Assembly (NCBI GenBank): GCA_034440615.1
Contig: JAOTOM010004681.1
Span: 226,001-290,000, forward strand
Reading direction: 5' to 3'
Length of the DNA stretch: 64,000 nucleotides
DNA from: Ashinkailepas kermadecensis
Lineage: Eukaryota > Arthropoda > Thecostraca > Neolepadidae
In this document: in pieces, positions 23,108-34,339 of the stretch
How positions within the stretch are numbered: position 1 is the first letter of the stretch
Layout: every line of letters begins with the position of its first letter
Notes under the pieces: generated by a model
Database searches by the model: none
What the model was told of the DNA's origin: nothing
Seen by the model: the letters and a program-made list of their open reading frames with translations, nothing else
Translations under genes and position numbers: made by a program

Positions 23108-23703
23108 ATAAACGGTATGTCTGTCGTTGAATAGCAGAAATTCGTTCTGGGGTGTCGTGTTAACAGCAGTGGCGGATCCGGATTTGCTCAAGTAGGGAGC
23201 GAAAGACTTTTGGGCCCCCCTTTGGTTGTTGGGCCCCCTGTAACTTAGAAGGGCCCCCTTCAAAATTAGTGAATTTCTACAATATTTTGAGTAAAAATGG
23301 CTCTTTTGGAGCCAAGAAAGGCCCCTGGGGACAAAATGGGCCCATTTTTTCGAAGCCCAAGGGACCATTTTTCGGAGCCCAAGGTCCCCTTTTTCAGGGC
23401 CCAAGGGAGGGGACATGGTCCCATGGCCCCCCTTCTGGATCCACCACTGGTTAACAGACGCTAAAACACACCTGCCCTTGGGCGCGGCGGCGCGGCTCGA
23501 GCCGCCGCCTGGTGTTAGTGTGCGCGTAACTAACGAGGAGACTTCAACGCCGGACGTCACTGTAAGGGATCAAACTTGCCACGCTCGGCGCAGGCTGGGT
23601 TTTTTATCCAGATTTTTTTTAAATTACATTTTCTGGCTCCAGACATGACAGGGACCAATAATATCATAGTAACACATCGAGTTTTTCCGGATGATACACC
23701 CTA
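23090..23703. repeat. Right long terminal inverted repeat of the hAT-like element
   Basis: This arm pairs with about 19296-19930. It starts inside the last codons of the transposase, so the stop codon and probable 3' UTR lie within the repeat. Confidence 0.85.
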
Positions 23704-24934
23704 CTGTGTATGCAACGATGTAACCATGATATGTTGAAGAAATATGCTCTAAGGTACGTGATAGTAGTTCCTCTTTTGTCACATCTTGTTTTCTCTCGAC
23801 AGCGAGGGAAATGTCAATGAAGGGGGAGACCAGTTCCCACGGGGGAGTAGTTATTTGTTCATACTGCCTAATTCCACGCATTCGAAGTCTCATTTGTCTA
23901 AGGAGCGTCCTCATTCTAACACAGTAAGACGTTCCTCTCCTAATGTGGTCACAAAGGACCGCATGCATGTGACGGGAGAACACCGCTGGATATGTTGGGT
24001 GTGTCGGAAACTGTCGTATTTTGCACGCGTATCGGAGACCGAGCATTTCACGCCTCATGGATAATGGCGGTTCGTGAGCATCCGCTAGCACGCTGGCCGT
24101 TGGGGATGTACGAAATGCTCCAGTAATTATTCTCACCGCAGCGTGGTGCACTGGGTCTAACATTCGCTTAGTGGTGGTACACGCCCCGTCGTATATAAAA
24201 CATGCATAGTCAAGCTTAGAACGAATGAGATTACGGTAGAGCAGGTGCAAAATCTTTCTGTCAGCACCGTATGACATACGGGAGACACACTTCAATATTG
24301 CCATTGCTTTAAAACACTTGTCACGGAGCGCTTTTATATGATCTCTGTATGAAAGACGGTGGTCAAACTGCACTCCAAGAAAACGAGCCATTTGTACTGA
24401 CGGAACGTCTTGTCCGTACAGCTTCAGAGTCATGTCCGGACAATTACCTCGGCGTCGGCAGAAATTAATTGCTACCGTTTTTGCTATGGAAAACCTGAGA
24501 CCATTCTGATGTCCCCATTTTTCGAGTCGAGAAATTGTAAGTTGCAGCTGTCGTTCCATGAGAGGAGTTGACGAGCTGCAAGACCAGATCGCAAAATCGT
24601 CAGCGAAGAGAGATCTTCCGATTGACGAGGGAAGTGAGTTGGCAATGTCATTTATAAGAAGCGAGAAGAGGGAAGTGCTCAGTACACTGCCTTGAGGGAC
24701 TCCCTCAACCTGCTGGAGCCAATCCGACGTCTGATCGCCCACTCGCACACAAAATTGTCGGTCAGTCATAAAGTTTTTTACAAACACACCCAGAGATCCA
24801 CGGATTCCACACTGATGGAGCTTCTGCAAGATCCCATGTCTCCAGGCGGTATCAAAAGCACTTTCAATGTCGAAAAACACTGCTCCTAGATGTTTCTTGT
24901 TCGCAAAAGCCAAACGAATCTCAGTATCGAGCAC
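23704..24934 (-). pseudogene. Reverse transcriptase part of LINE A copy 2
   Basis: This C-terminal two thirds of the LINE reverse transcriptase runs from [11 protein letters not shown] through [26 protein letters not shown] and the active site LFADDFAIW to the thumb (SKLDYACFIYDGA). It then passes into the linker and the first RNase H strand, IVAYT. The frame is continuous across this region. The N-terminal fingers and endonuclease are missing through 5' truncation. Confidence 0.85.
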
Positions 24935-26037
24935 GATCGACACTCGCAGAATTGATTTTGGACTCGCGGAGAAACTTGGCATCCCTCACCGCTTCTCCAA
25001 GTACACACAGATGACAGGGAAAGAGTGGCTTCGGGGTTTCCTGAAACGCCACCCTGACTTGGGTATCAGAAAGCCGGAGCCAACGAGCCTGGCGCGCGCG
25101 ATTGGGTTCAACCGCTCCCAAGTTCAACCGCTCCCCTTGTACAGGGCTTCTTCGTCCTGTAGGACAGTTTGTACCGCCGGCGATGATATTTCCACGAATT
25201 CGCATGAACGAGTCACTCATGAATGGTGCGCCACCAGGAGCCATCGGCATGTGTACCAAATCGGGATGGACGGACGAAGAGTGTTTTATCAAGTGGCTTT
25301 ACCTTTTCATTTCGACCGTGCGGCCATCAAAACAGCACAGGCATCTGCTCATCTTGGACGGGCATTTCAGCCACAAGACCATCGCCGCAGTGGACCTGGC
25401 AGGAGACCACGGAGTTGACCTTATCACACTTCCTCCTCACTCGACCCACAAGCTCCAAACTCTCGACGTATCGTGGTTCAAGCCCCTCAAAGCAGCATAC
25501 AGCGTGGCAGCGGACAACTGGATGAGGGCACACCCAGGCAGAAGGATATCCGAGTACGAACTGAGTCAAATCTTCTCAACGGCGTACCTAAAGTGTGCCA
25601 CGGCAGAGAAGATCGTTGGGGGTTTTCACGCAAGTGGAATCTGGCCATTTGACGACAAGAAGTTCACCGATGAGGACTATGCCGCAGCCTTTTTGACTGA
25701 TGAACCGGAGCCTGAACATAGCATGGTGGACCCCGCGGAGCCAGACCTCGTAGAAGGTGGACCTGAGACACAGGGTCCTATGATCCAGTGTGATCCAACA
25801 GAAGATGCCAGGGCACCTTCAACCAGTCTCACGGATGAGACTTTGTCCGACCTATCTCCTGCTGAGCCCATACCTGACCCGTCTTCTGCTGAGTCCAGAC
25901 CAGGCCGTTCTCGTGTTTACGCTCGGCCTGACCCATCTTCTGCTGAGACAGGACCTGGCCCATCTAGTGTCGAGGCTGCACCCGGTCCATCTTCTGAATC
26001 TCGACCCGGATCATCTCATGTGAGTCAGATATTAGAT
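24935..26037 (+). pseudogene. pogo-like transposase, C-terminal fragment with internal deletion
   Basis: This continuation of the gene begun at 18060 carries the CENP-B-like end ([21 protein letters not shown], broken by a frameshift), then the catalytic region with [32 protein letters not shown] and VGGFHASGIWPFD. The segment that should hold the first catalytic aspartate (YNxDE) is absent. Homology jumps at about 25110-25135, where a short CAAGTTCAACCGCTCCC duplication marks the joint. A proline-serine-rich tail of SAESRPG-like repeats (25850-26030) runs into the LINE C tail. Confidence 0.7.
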
Positions 26038-27349
26038 GTTAGTTAGTTAGTTATTGGAGTTTAGGGGCGCATCGACTGCGTCGGTCATTCAGCGCCCATA
26101 ACATCGTCAGTGAAACAGTGGAATGCAAGCAACATCGTCAGGCAAACGGTGAAATGGAAGTCGCATCATCAAACAGTGAAAGCAAGCGGAAATCAGTCAG
26201 AATGGCACGTCATGGGGTAAAATGCATTGTGAAATACGAAGTATCTACGATCTCCCTGGATAAACAACATCAAACCGCACTTGCGAGAGAAAGTCGAACA
26301 ACCGTCCAGTATGAATCACGCGTGACCCATCACCCAGAAGACCCGCCATCGTCAGCGCGGAAAACTCTCGTCCAAAGAATCGTCGTCGTTGCGCTGAGAA
26401 TAGGGGGCACACCAGAAGAACGTGCTTCACTGTCAGTGGGCTATCACAGCGAGTACACGTCGGCCTGTCCTCGTTTCGCAGCAGGTGACCGTGGGTAGCA
26501 TATGTGTGGCCTATTCTCATCCTGGCGAAAACCACCTCCTCCTTCGGGGAAGCTCTAGATGATGATTCCCAACACCCAAGAGTTGGCTTGATGGCTCTTA
26601 AATTGTTTCCGCCGGTCGAGTCCCAAAATTGTTGCCACTTGTCCTGGAAGAATGTATTTATTGTCTGGCTGAAGTGTGTCGCGGGAAGAGGAAGCGAATG
26701 GGAGTACTGTCTCCGCGCAGCACGTTTTGCTGCTTGGTCAGCCAGCTCATTCCCCCGTATTCCAACATGGCTTGGTATCCAGCAGAGGGTTACATTTTTC
26801 CCGGCTCGCTTAAGCATGGTTATACGCAATAACACATCCTGCACGGCAGGGTCATGAGGATAAAAATGTTTCAGCGCTAGAAGGCTACTCAGATAATCCG
26901 AGAGTATCACGTGATCGACGTCTTTCCTTATCTCGATGAAACACATGGCCTTCGTGATGGCCAGAAGCTCAGCCGTGTAAACGGTTGCGTGAGGAGGCAG
27001 GGTGAACGATCGGATCGTGGCACCACTCACAAAGGCACACGCCACGCCATCATCAGTCTTCGAACCGTCGGTGTAGGTGAGAGTGCATGAGTAACAGGCG
27101 TGAACGTGTTCAAGAGCCTTCATTCGAAACATTTCGGGGTAATCTCATCCTTACGTGTGTCCGACAGTGTCGTGTCCACCGTAGGCTGAATCAGTTCCCA
27201 TGGGGGAACGGGCAGCGGCTCAATCCTTCCAATGCTGCGCATTTGGATACCGCTCCCCTCTGCCAGCTCTCGCAACTTCACGCAGAAAGGAGGTAGTACG
27301 TTGCCACGTCCGCCACAGAACAGCGCAAGCGTACGGTGGGCAAACAAGA
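26038..27349 (-). mobile_element. LINE C, 5'-truncated
   Basis: The 3' end has a TTAG-repeat tail and the stem GGGCGC (26065-26070)/GCGCCC (26092-26097). The element lies in the end of the pogo-like transposase gene. Its 5' side is cut at about 27349 by LINE A copy 3, and no continuation was found beyond that copy. Confidence 0.75.
26245..27340 (-). pseudogene. RNase H region of LINE C
   Basis: Beginning upstream with VPPWELIQPTVD, the linker to RNase H is followed by YTDGSK, TAELLAI, LSDYLSSLLAL and IPSHVGIRGNELAD, then the zinc-like CTRCDSPLTVKHVLLVC. The third catalytic aspartate is kept (LSDY), although the following Ser is replaced. A frameshift near 27125 separates the linker from RNase H. 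The sequence is clearly distinct from LINE A, so this is a separate family. Confidence 0.8.
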
Positions 27350-28109
27350 TGATTATTGGGGTTTTAGGGTGCGGCAACCACAGTAGGTTATATTGCACCC
27401 ATAACAAGCTTGCTTAATCACCGTCACATAGAAGAGCGCTTAATAGAACATACTAGGAAGGTGTGTATATTACTTCAAATCCTATCTCCACTAGGAAGCA
27501 CAAAACTGCTCTGTTTTGTATAAATCGGGAATCATTTCCCAATAAGTCGTCCAACTTCAGAGTATTAGCATCATATCCGAAGTGACGCCTACGTTCTTCC
27601 GTATATGCTGCGCACGCCACCAGCACATGGTGCACAGTCATCGCGGCATTACACCTCACACATTTCGGCCTTTCTTCCCCGCACAATAAATACCTATGAG
27701 TGGCTAGGGTGTGTCCAATTCTGAGTCGACAGATGGCCACCTCGTCCCTTCTCGTTTGGCTGAAGGACTAGGGCCACAGCGCTAGGTGTGGTTTGATTTG
27801 CTTTAATTTGTTGAATTCCACTTGATCCCATCTGCCCTGCCATTGTCCAATAATAAATGATGAGATGATTGGGTAGTGGTCACTGGCTGGAAGTGGGAGC
27901 ACGCGTCTAGTTGGCGCTTGTGCTGCACGCTTTGCAGCCTGATCGACCAGCTCGTTTGCACGTATTCCGACATGTTCTGGGATCCAGCAAAGTGTTACAT
28001 GCTTTCCCATGTGATGTATCAAAGTAAGTTGCGATAAAATGTCTCGTACAATGAAATGTTGCTGGTTAAAACTGCGCAAAGCCAAAAGACTGCTCAGTAG
28101 ATTAGTCCA
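27350..28109 (-). mobile_element. LINE A copy 3, 5'-truncated
   Basis: This short diverged LINE A copy has the 3' stem GGGTGC (27367-27372)/GCACCC (27395-27400). It carries only the end of RNase H (IPEHVGIRANELVD and the final zinc segment). One in-frame TAG near 27770 replaces a serine codon of copies 1 and 2. The 5' end is near 28109. Confidence 0.8.
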
Positions 28110-28480
28110 CGCATGCATGGTGATTCCAAAATGTTGGAAATGTGGTGCTCCTCAAGGCTGTCCCTGTTCTACTCATCTAGCTGACTATTTGTGCCCAATT
28201 ATAGGTTAATCAGAACAAATCTTAAGGTCGCAACTGTTTGCGACTTTGGTACCACGCTTCCCAGCGCTGGACTACGTACGAACTACGAAGTCCTGTCTTT
28301 CATCGTTTCTCCTCGCTTCATAGCATTCTTTCTAACCAATAATGTCCGTGGTGGATTGGTGTTATCTCTGCCAATAAGACCCCAATCTCATTTGTACCAT
28401 ACCGTTATATTTATAACCGAGAGAACAATAAGCAAAAGTGTCTGCTGTGCTGTGATAATACCCACACTTCTTTGTTGCAG
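28110..28480. other. Likely leader or intron of the hAT-like gene
   Basis: No gene is seen. An acceptor CTTCTTTGTTGCAG ends at 28480, so at least part of this stretch is probably intron of the following transposase gene. No terminal inverted repeat was recognised. Confidence 0.35.
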
Positions 28481-30520
28481 ATAGTCTGTGGTATCGGCAG
28501 TCTGCAATTCGTATTGCGTGGGTTGTGCCTGCATTGGGTTTGCATGGCTGGTATCATGGCGCCTGCTAAAACAAGAAGGTCTCCGTCAGTTTGGCTGATC
28601 GGGCAGACTGAGAAAGAAATATTGGTATCAGGGCTCCCAACAAACGGAGCTGTGCTTAAAAATTTCATATATCACCACCAAGAGATGAAGCACACAGTCA
28701 TGGACAGCGCAGCGCTCACAATCGACGCCACTCTGGCAATCTGGGAGAAAGCTCGCATTCCTGCGCAGCGTAAGGATAACTGCATGCGCAAGCTTCGCAA
28801 GCTCTTTGAGGACTATCGCGACTTGAGAAAGCGCCGGTTATTTGGGGGCGACAGTAGCAAGTCCAAGATTATGCTGTTCAAGAGCGATCTCGACGACCTC
28901 TTCGACGTGTCGCAGAAGGATGCTGTGACTACCATGTCCAATGAAGAGGACAAGCAGTTCCTCAGCATGCAGCAGCAAGACCCAGTATGTCTGGGATGGA
29001 CAAGTGTCTGGCGGAAGTGGAGAACCGTAAGCGCACTAAGATTGAGCGAGAGGCCGCGCACAAGGCAACATGTGCGGAGAATGTCAGAGAGACTAACCTT
29101 GTCGTTCCCTCCACCTCTGTCATCACTGAGGACAAAGGAAGTGCGTCATCTGACGAGACTGATGACGATGATGCCGGAAAGGATGACGTCTTCCAACCTC
29201 CTTCTACATCAGCGTGGAGGACCAAAGGTATGGAGACGAGGTCAGATTCGAAGATGCGGACCGTAGTAACGAAAGCTGTGGCTGCCTCGCTGGACCGAGT
29301 GAACCTGGCAGACCGTGGAGCTATGTTCGTTGTTGGCGCTGTTACACAGGCACTCGGCTACGACCTGGATGACGTGGCGCTCTCTAGGAGCACGATCCGA
29401 CGTGCCCGGATTGCCACCAGGGAAGAAGAGGCTGCAGCTGAGCAGGAATGTTTCACTCCGGATGGCCCGCTACTCCTCCACTGGGACAGCAAATTGCTGC
29501 CAGATATCGACGGCAGCAGCAAGAAGATTGATCGGGTAGCCATCCTTGTGACGGGTGGTAAGCCGGAACAGCTGCTAGCTGTCCCGAAGATCGGTCGCGG
29601 CACAGGACAGCAGCAGTGTGATGTCTGTCTCTGCGCGCTGGAGGACTGGCGGCTGAAACCAATGGTCCAGGGCATGGTCATCGACACCGCAAGTGCAAAC
29701 ACCGGACTGAAGGCGGGTGCTGGCCCGCTCCTCGAAAAGGCGTTGGATAGAGATATGATTTGCATTGGCTGTCGTCACCACGTGTTCGAGGTGATGTTGT
29801 CTGCTGTGTGCGCCGCCTGCCTGGGGCCGACATCGGGCCCTGAGATGAAGCTGTTCAAGCAGTTCCAGGAGGACTGGGCCGTCATCGATCAATGTAACTT
29901 TCAGCCAGCAGACGACGAGCTCTTTGTTGGCATGATGGAAGGCCTCCGACAGCAGATGCTGCCCTTCTTCGCGGAAGCGATGAAGCATAAGAGTACGAGA
30001 GAAGATTATGATGAGCTTCTCCAGCTAAGCCACCTTTTCCTAGGTGGATCCTCTGACACTGACGTGAGCTTCAGGGCTCCAGGCGCTATGCATAACGCCA
30101 GATGGATGGCGAAGGCCACATACTCACTGAAGATGTTCCTCTTCAGGGGGCAGACCAAGCTGACGAAGAAGCAGACAACTGGACTGACGAAGGTCAGCCT
30201 CTTCGTTTCGCTGGTGTACGCGCGCTACTGGCACGAGGCCGCAATGCCAGAGAAAGCGCCCCTCAACGACCTGCAACTTCTCGCGCTTTCTACACGAGTA
30301 CCCAGATTCCGAAGTGCGGAAGGCGGCGATAGACGCGTTCTCCCGCCATCTGTGGTCGTTTTCGGAGCATCTCGTGCTACTGGCACTATTCGACGACCGG
30401 GTCGACGACTGCACGTCGACCCGGTAATGTTTGTTTCACGTCGACTATGTGTAATGTTTGTTTCAGATGTACAGGCACTTCAAAGTCTTCGTCAAGGTCG
30501 TCACGGATGGCATGGCATAG
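28481..30520 (+). pseudogene. hAT-like transposase, second family, frameshifted
   Basis: The exon begins after the acceptor at 28480, with a likely start at ATG 28544. An N-terminal helical domain (IWEKARIPAQRKDNCMRKL, DLDDLFDVSQKDA, SNEEDKQFL) matches the fragment at 57728. The catalytic part shows LLLHWDSKLLPD, VIDTASANTGLKAG and CIGCRHHVFEV, again an acidic, acidic, CxHH order, with HNARWMAK downstream. Two frameshifts are evident: near 28985, between the N-terminal domain and the acidic linker, and near 30285, after which EYPDSEVRKAA and RHLWSFSEHLVLLALFD continue in another frame. A donor at 30424 and acceptor at 30466 may define a tiny last intron, but its phase does not fit cleanly. 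Confidence 0.7.
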
Positions 30521-31760
30521 AGTGTATTAAAGAACGGGTACATTCAAGTTTAGTAGATTCTCAGATGTAGTATCTCTTTGCCTTGGTGACGTCTTCCGCT
30601 AGAAAATGTGATATTCTACTAGAATGTAGTGGACATCTGGCGGATTATAAAATCATATAGCAGAATATTCCAAGTCTAGCAGTTTCCTGGCAATTGATAT
30701 AGTGCTGCAAACGCAGCAGAAACTTCACGTGCTTGATTTGAAAAGTTGATGTATTTGAAAAGTTGACCGCTTTGGGGCTAGGTGCACGTGGATTTCCTTT
30801 TCGTTTCGTGCTTATTGTGTGATTAAGAAAGGTAGCTCGTCTCCAGGTACGTACACACCTGCTGACATGCATGTATCCAATATTTGATACTGTATTGTCA
30901 AGGGCAGTCGCTTCTTTGATGAAACGCTCTAAGCGCAAGCGTTCTGCTTATGCAAAATAGGATTGACCGATAATAGACGGTGGTCCTACGGATCTACGGA
31001 AGATCTCGTATAGTACATGGTGTAATGCGTTTAACTGTATGGCATGTACATGGAACGATATTACAGATTAGTTGGCAGAACGGTATGGTACTGTTATCCG
31101 AATACCAGAATGGCACGGGACTTGGAACATGACCAATGTTTCATGACGGGAATATGACTGATGTTGGATTTTGAAAATGTCTGAATCCGACCCTGCCTAC
31201 CTTGGGCTTAGGGGCACTGGGAGATGTCCCCTTCGGACATGATGGTGACTATAGGAGTTGAAGACGGCGCTCCTGTGAATGGGAAGTGGCATCCTCCAGG
31301 CCGCTCGATTGCACCCTTTTCTCAATCAGTGTCGGCCCTCCTTAGAGGCGGGGTTCAGCTGGCTAAAATCGACTCACTTTGGACTGATTTGGCGCCCATA
31401 CCATGCGACATCGATACCCATAGATATTTTGGAGCCTTCTAGTGAATTTCTAAATGGTCCGTGGTGAAATCAAAATGTATAAATCTAACTACTTGGCGGA
31501 GAGGACCAGCAGGTCGCTGTGAAATACGGCGATCCCGAGATCATGAAAGGCATGCCAGTCGTCATTACAACAAACCACCGTACCGGCAAGAACCAAAGCT
31601 ATCAAAGACAAAGAAGCCATAGACACACGATGCACCAAGAGCTTCACGAGCTTCATCGAGCATCACCTACAGGCGTCAGAGTCATGGAAGACGATGGACC
31701 GTTTGCTGTGGAACGGCAGTGGTTCGTAGTGGAGACCCGACCGTAAATGTTCATTTAGTC
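30521..31760. other. No supportable gene
   Basis: I see no recognisable protein motif, clear inverted repeat or tandem array. It probably includes the 3' end of the hAT-like element, whose boundary I could not place. Confidence 0.4.
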
Positions 31761-33167
31761 AGTTATTTGGGTTTTAGGGCGCCTCGACTATTGAGGCCAT
31801 TTTGCGCCCATAACTCACGGTGTTATCAGAGCGCGTTTCAGCGTGGCATCAGGATTCACGTAGTGCATAGCACTCTATCTGGCCCTATTGTGTCACATAA
31901 CTTGCATGCACTGTATATCAGCGAGGGGTATATATTGCTGTGAACGACACTTTAAACAAGAAATCCATCAATCGCCCCGACTGGACAATGTACGAGTTAT
32001 CGGATAGAATATCGTTAAGGGAAGCCACCTGGTCAGACCCAAAATGGCGTCCACGCTCGTCAGTGTAACGAGGACACGAGATTAGAACATGGCGAACTGT
32101 TAATGGTGCACGACATTTTGAGCACAAAGGTTTGTCGCCATCACACAACAAATAACCGTAGGTGGCATAAGTATGCCCTATGCGGAGGCGGCAGAGTGTA
32201 ACCTCTTCTTGTCTATGTTTACGACATGACGAGCCCCATGGTCTCCGACGTTGCTTGACGGTTCGTAGTTTGTTTGTCGCCGTCGCGTCCCACACTGCTT
32301 GCCACTTGTCTAGGAGGAACATGGAAACCTCTCGATAATGGTCCGTGGCAGGGAGTGGCGGTGATAGAGTGCACGGTGCATTCGCTGCTTGTTTCGCCGC
32401 AGCATCCGCCAACTCGTTTCCGGAAATACCAACGTGGCTAGGAGGCCAACATATAATCACCCGTCGTCCTAAGCGTTGCAGAATGATGAGACGGCTCAGA
32501 ATATCCCGCAAAAGTGGGTTTGAGGGATAAAACGTCTTCAGGGCCATAAGACTACTAAAAGAATCGGTGAATATAGCATTTCGATCACCATCCGACACCT
32601 CGATATTACACAGAGCTTTCGTAATGGCGCCAAGTTCCGACGAGTACACCGATGCATACGTCGGGAGATAAAATGAGCGGGTGACAGATCCGCAAACAAA
32701 AGCGCTGCCCACACCGTCCTCTGTTCGACAGCCGTCAGTATATGTTGCCACCCATTCTTGGTATGCTTTTAATACGTTGGAGAGCCAGTGCGCGAAATTC
32801 TGCTGGAGGGACATCGGATTTTCTTATTTTCGTGAGAGTTACATCCACCTCCGGTGCGATCAACTTCCATGGAGGGGTCTCCATGTCCTGGACTCTACAA
32901 ATTCCTCGAAGTTTAACCAGACGTTCTCGCAAAAGCCTTCGAATTCGCACACCAAACGGGGCGACATTCACATTTCGCTCCACTGAAAAAGGGTCGATAG
33001 CCGACGCGAAAAGACATGCGAGAAAGCCGGATTGTTAGGAAACTGGCGAAGCTTGCGGGCTTATCGCATTCCCAACCTTTCTCTGCGCAAATTGAGAGGT
33101 GGCTCATGTGCTTCGGCTAAAAGGCTCACGGTGGGCGTTGTACGAAATGCTCCTGTCGCGATAACTG
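31761..33167 (-). mobile_element. LINE D, 5'-truncated
   Basis: The 3' stem is GGGCGC (31777-31782) with GCGCCC (31804-31809). The element extends to about 33167, where homology to the reverse transcriptase thumb (ATGAFRTTPTVSLLAEAHEPP) stops. A 10-bp sequence at the 3' boundary (31757-31766) is the reverse complement of one at the 5' boundary (33161-33170), in place of a direct duplication. Confidence 0.75.
31918..33165 (-). pseudogene. RNase H and thumb of LINE D
   Basis: From 5' to 3': end of the reverse transcriptase thumb, the linker PPWKLIAPEVDVT, then RNase H with YTDGCRTEDG, SSELGAI, FTDSFSSLMAL and PPSHVGISGNELAD, then CSKCRAPLTVRHVLISC. The usual IPSH is PPSH here. Frameshifts lie near 33000 and 32800. 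It is closest to LINE E among the copies in this window. Confidence 0.8.
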
Positions 33168-34339
33168 ACTACTAATTTATCATGCTGTCTGTAGGTGCTA
33201 TTACAGGTCTCATGCAGAAGTACACTGTCCAGCAACAGCCAAAATCCCAGGAGGCATCCTGGCGCTGATTGAGCGGCACAGTCATGAGCCAATCCACCTT
33301 GATGCAGAGGTGAGTGGCTTTCATTCACTCAAACCCACCCAGATACACTGGGAGTCAAGCATCTCGGTTCCTACACATTATGCAACACATTAAGGAAAAT
33401 AGTTATGATTTACAATAACTCCCCAATTACTGGCCAGGTGGCAAAGGTCCGAGCGATGTGGAGAGCTCATGGAAAGCAGAACATGCGAGGAAGGGAAGGT
33501 TAAATAAATGCGCTGGTCTTCTACAACTTGTGTGCTGATTTACGGTGGCTTGCCACGCTGTGCCTGTGCCATGAAGGATACAATTGCCTTCATAAGATTC
33601 CTTCCAAAGGGATGTCATCAATATGCGATCACCCACCGTCAGCCTGTTGAGCGCAGCCGTCGTATGGTGTGTTTTTCAGTGCTCACCCACGCTTTCGCTG
33701 TGCTCGGTCCCATGCTGCACCACAGTGATACACACATGTATGCATACATACACAGATACATATAGGGATACAGATACACCTATACCAGAATGAAACGCTA
33801 CAACGAAGAACCTACGCTCACGCCATATATATTATGCCCTCGTTTCCCATAGCACAGCAGGTCATGCAAAGCGTGTTGTGTGGCAGGGCACGCAAAATAG
33901 CACAAGAAACAAAGTATTAGCGTGCAGTCAGATTGCCCTCATATACCAAAATGATAGCACGGGTGTGCATACATGTGTTTCCCAAACAGAGCTTTCCATT
34001 TTGCTTTTCACTTTTCCCAGTTGTTGGTCCACTGATGTCCTCCATGTCAGAGATCCAGCTCGTGCATGACAGCGGGAGTTTGGACCGATAACGTAATCGG
34101 AATGCTGCCCTTTCAACTTTTGGGTCTGATAGCTAGGGGCTCAGTCAATACTTCAGTCAGGTATCACTGTGAACGCAGTACGGCGTATGGCACTGCCTCG
34201 ACGAGTGGTCCGGATACAGAGTGCGGTCGCAGGGTACACAGAGTAATATCACATCAGGCTAATTCTTCATATTCCGCTGAAGACTGCCCAACGTCGACAG
34301 TGGCTCCATTAACAATGGCTTACCATCAGCAATTGAACG
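33168..34339. other. Mostly unassigned; one exon-like segment
   Basis: Apart from the exon-like piece at 33207-33309, nothing is recognised. The stretch precedes the pogo-like pseudogene and may contain its leader. Confidence 0.35.
33207..33309 (+). other. Orphan exon-like segment
   Basis: An acceptor TATTACAG and donor GAG-GTGAGT flank 103 bp that is open in one frame, including PATAKIPGGILALIERH and EPIHLDAE. The product is not recognised. It could be an exon of a host gene or of a transposon gene, or chance. Confidence 0.3.

Larger units (their letters stand above)
19296..23703 (+). mobile_element. hAT-like DNA transposon with very long inverted repeats
   Basis: This 4408-bp insertion is flanked by a perfect 8-bp duplication CTGTGTAT (19288-19295 and 23704-23711). 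The ends read TATGGTGTAT and TAGGGTGTAT, fitting the TA-N-G start typical of hAT elements. The inverted repeats are about 620-690 bp (roughly 19296-19930 and 23090-23703), with the outer 20 bp diverged. LINE A copy 1 at 8197-8204 shows the empty site with one CTGTGTAT. The right repeat overlaps the last codons of the transposase. An 8-bp duplication plus the spliced transposase supports hAT. Confidence 0.9.
18331..24934 (-). mobile_element. LINE A copy 2, interrupted by a hAT-like element
   Basis: This minus-strand LINE covers 18331-19295 and 23704-24934 (about 2.2 kb without the insert). The 3' end has a short GATT tail and the GGGTGC (18350-18355)/GCACCC (18378-18383) stem. The 5' end stops within the reverse transcriptase. 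The LINE sits inside the pogo-like transposase gene. No clear target duplication was identified. Over the shared part it is almost identical to copy 1 at 7235. Confidence 0.85.
17410..26037 (+). mobile_element. Second pogo-like element, interrupted and 3'-truncated
   Basis: A TA (17408-17409) is followed by GGGGAGACC and the motifs GTAAAAGACC and GTAAAACGCCC, a layout like the ends of the other pogo-like elements here. The motif recurs at 17801-17880, partly as an 11-bp perfect hairpin (17788-17798 with 17805-17815). The transposase gene starts at 18060, is split by LINE A copy 2 at 18331-24934, and is cut at about 26037 by the 3' tail of LINE C. No right-hand inverted repeat was found. The left boundary is inferred. 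Confidence 0.6.

Noticed and set aside
23415..23648. A conserved small protein encoded at both 19349-19594 and 23415-23648
   Set aside because: The two frames are the arms of the hAT-like inverted repeat; the similarity is due to the repeat and not to a gene.
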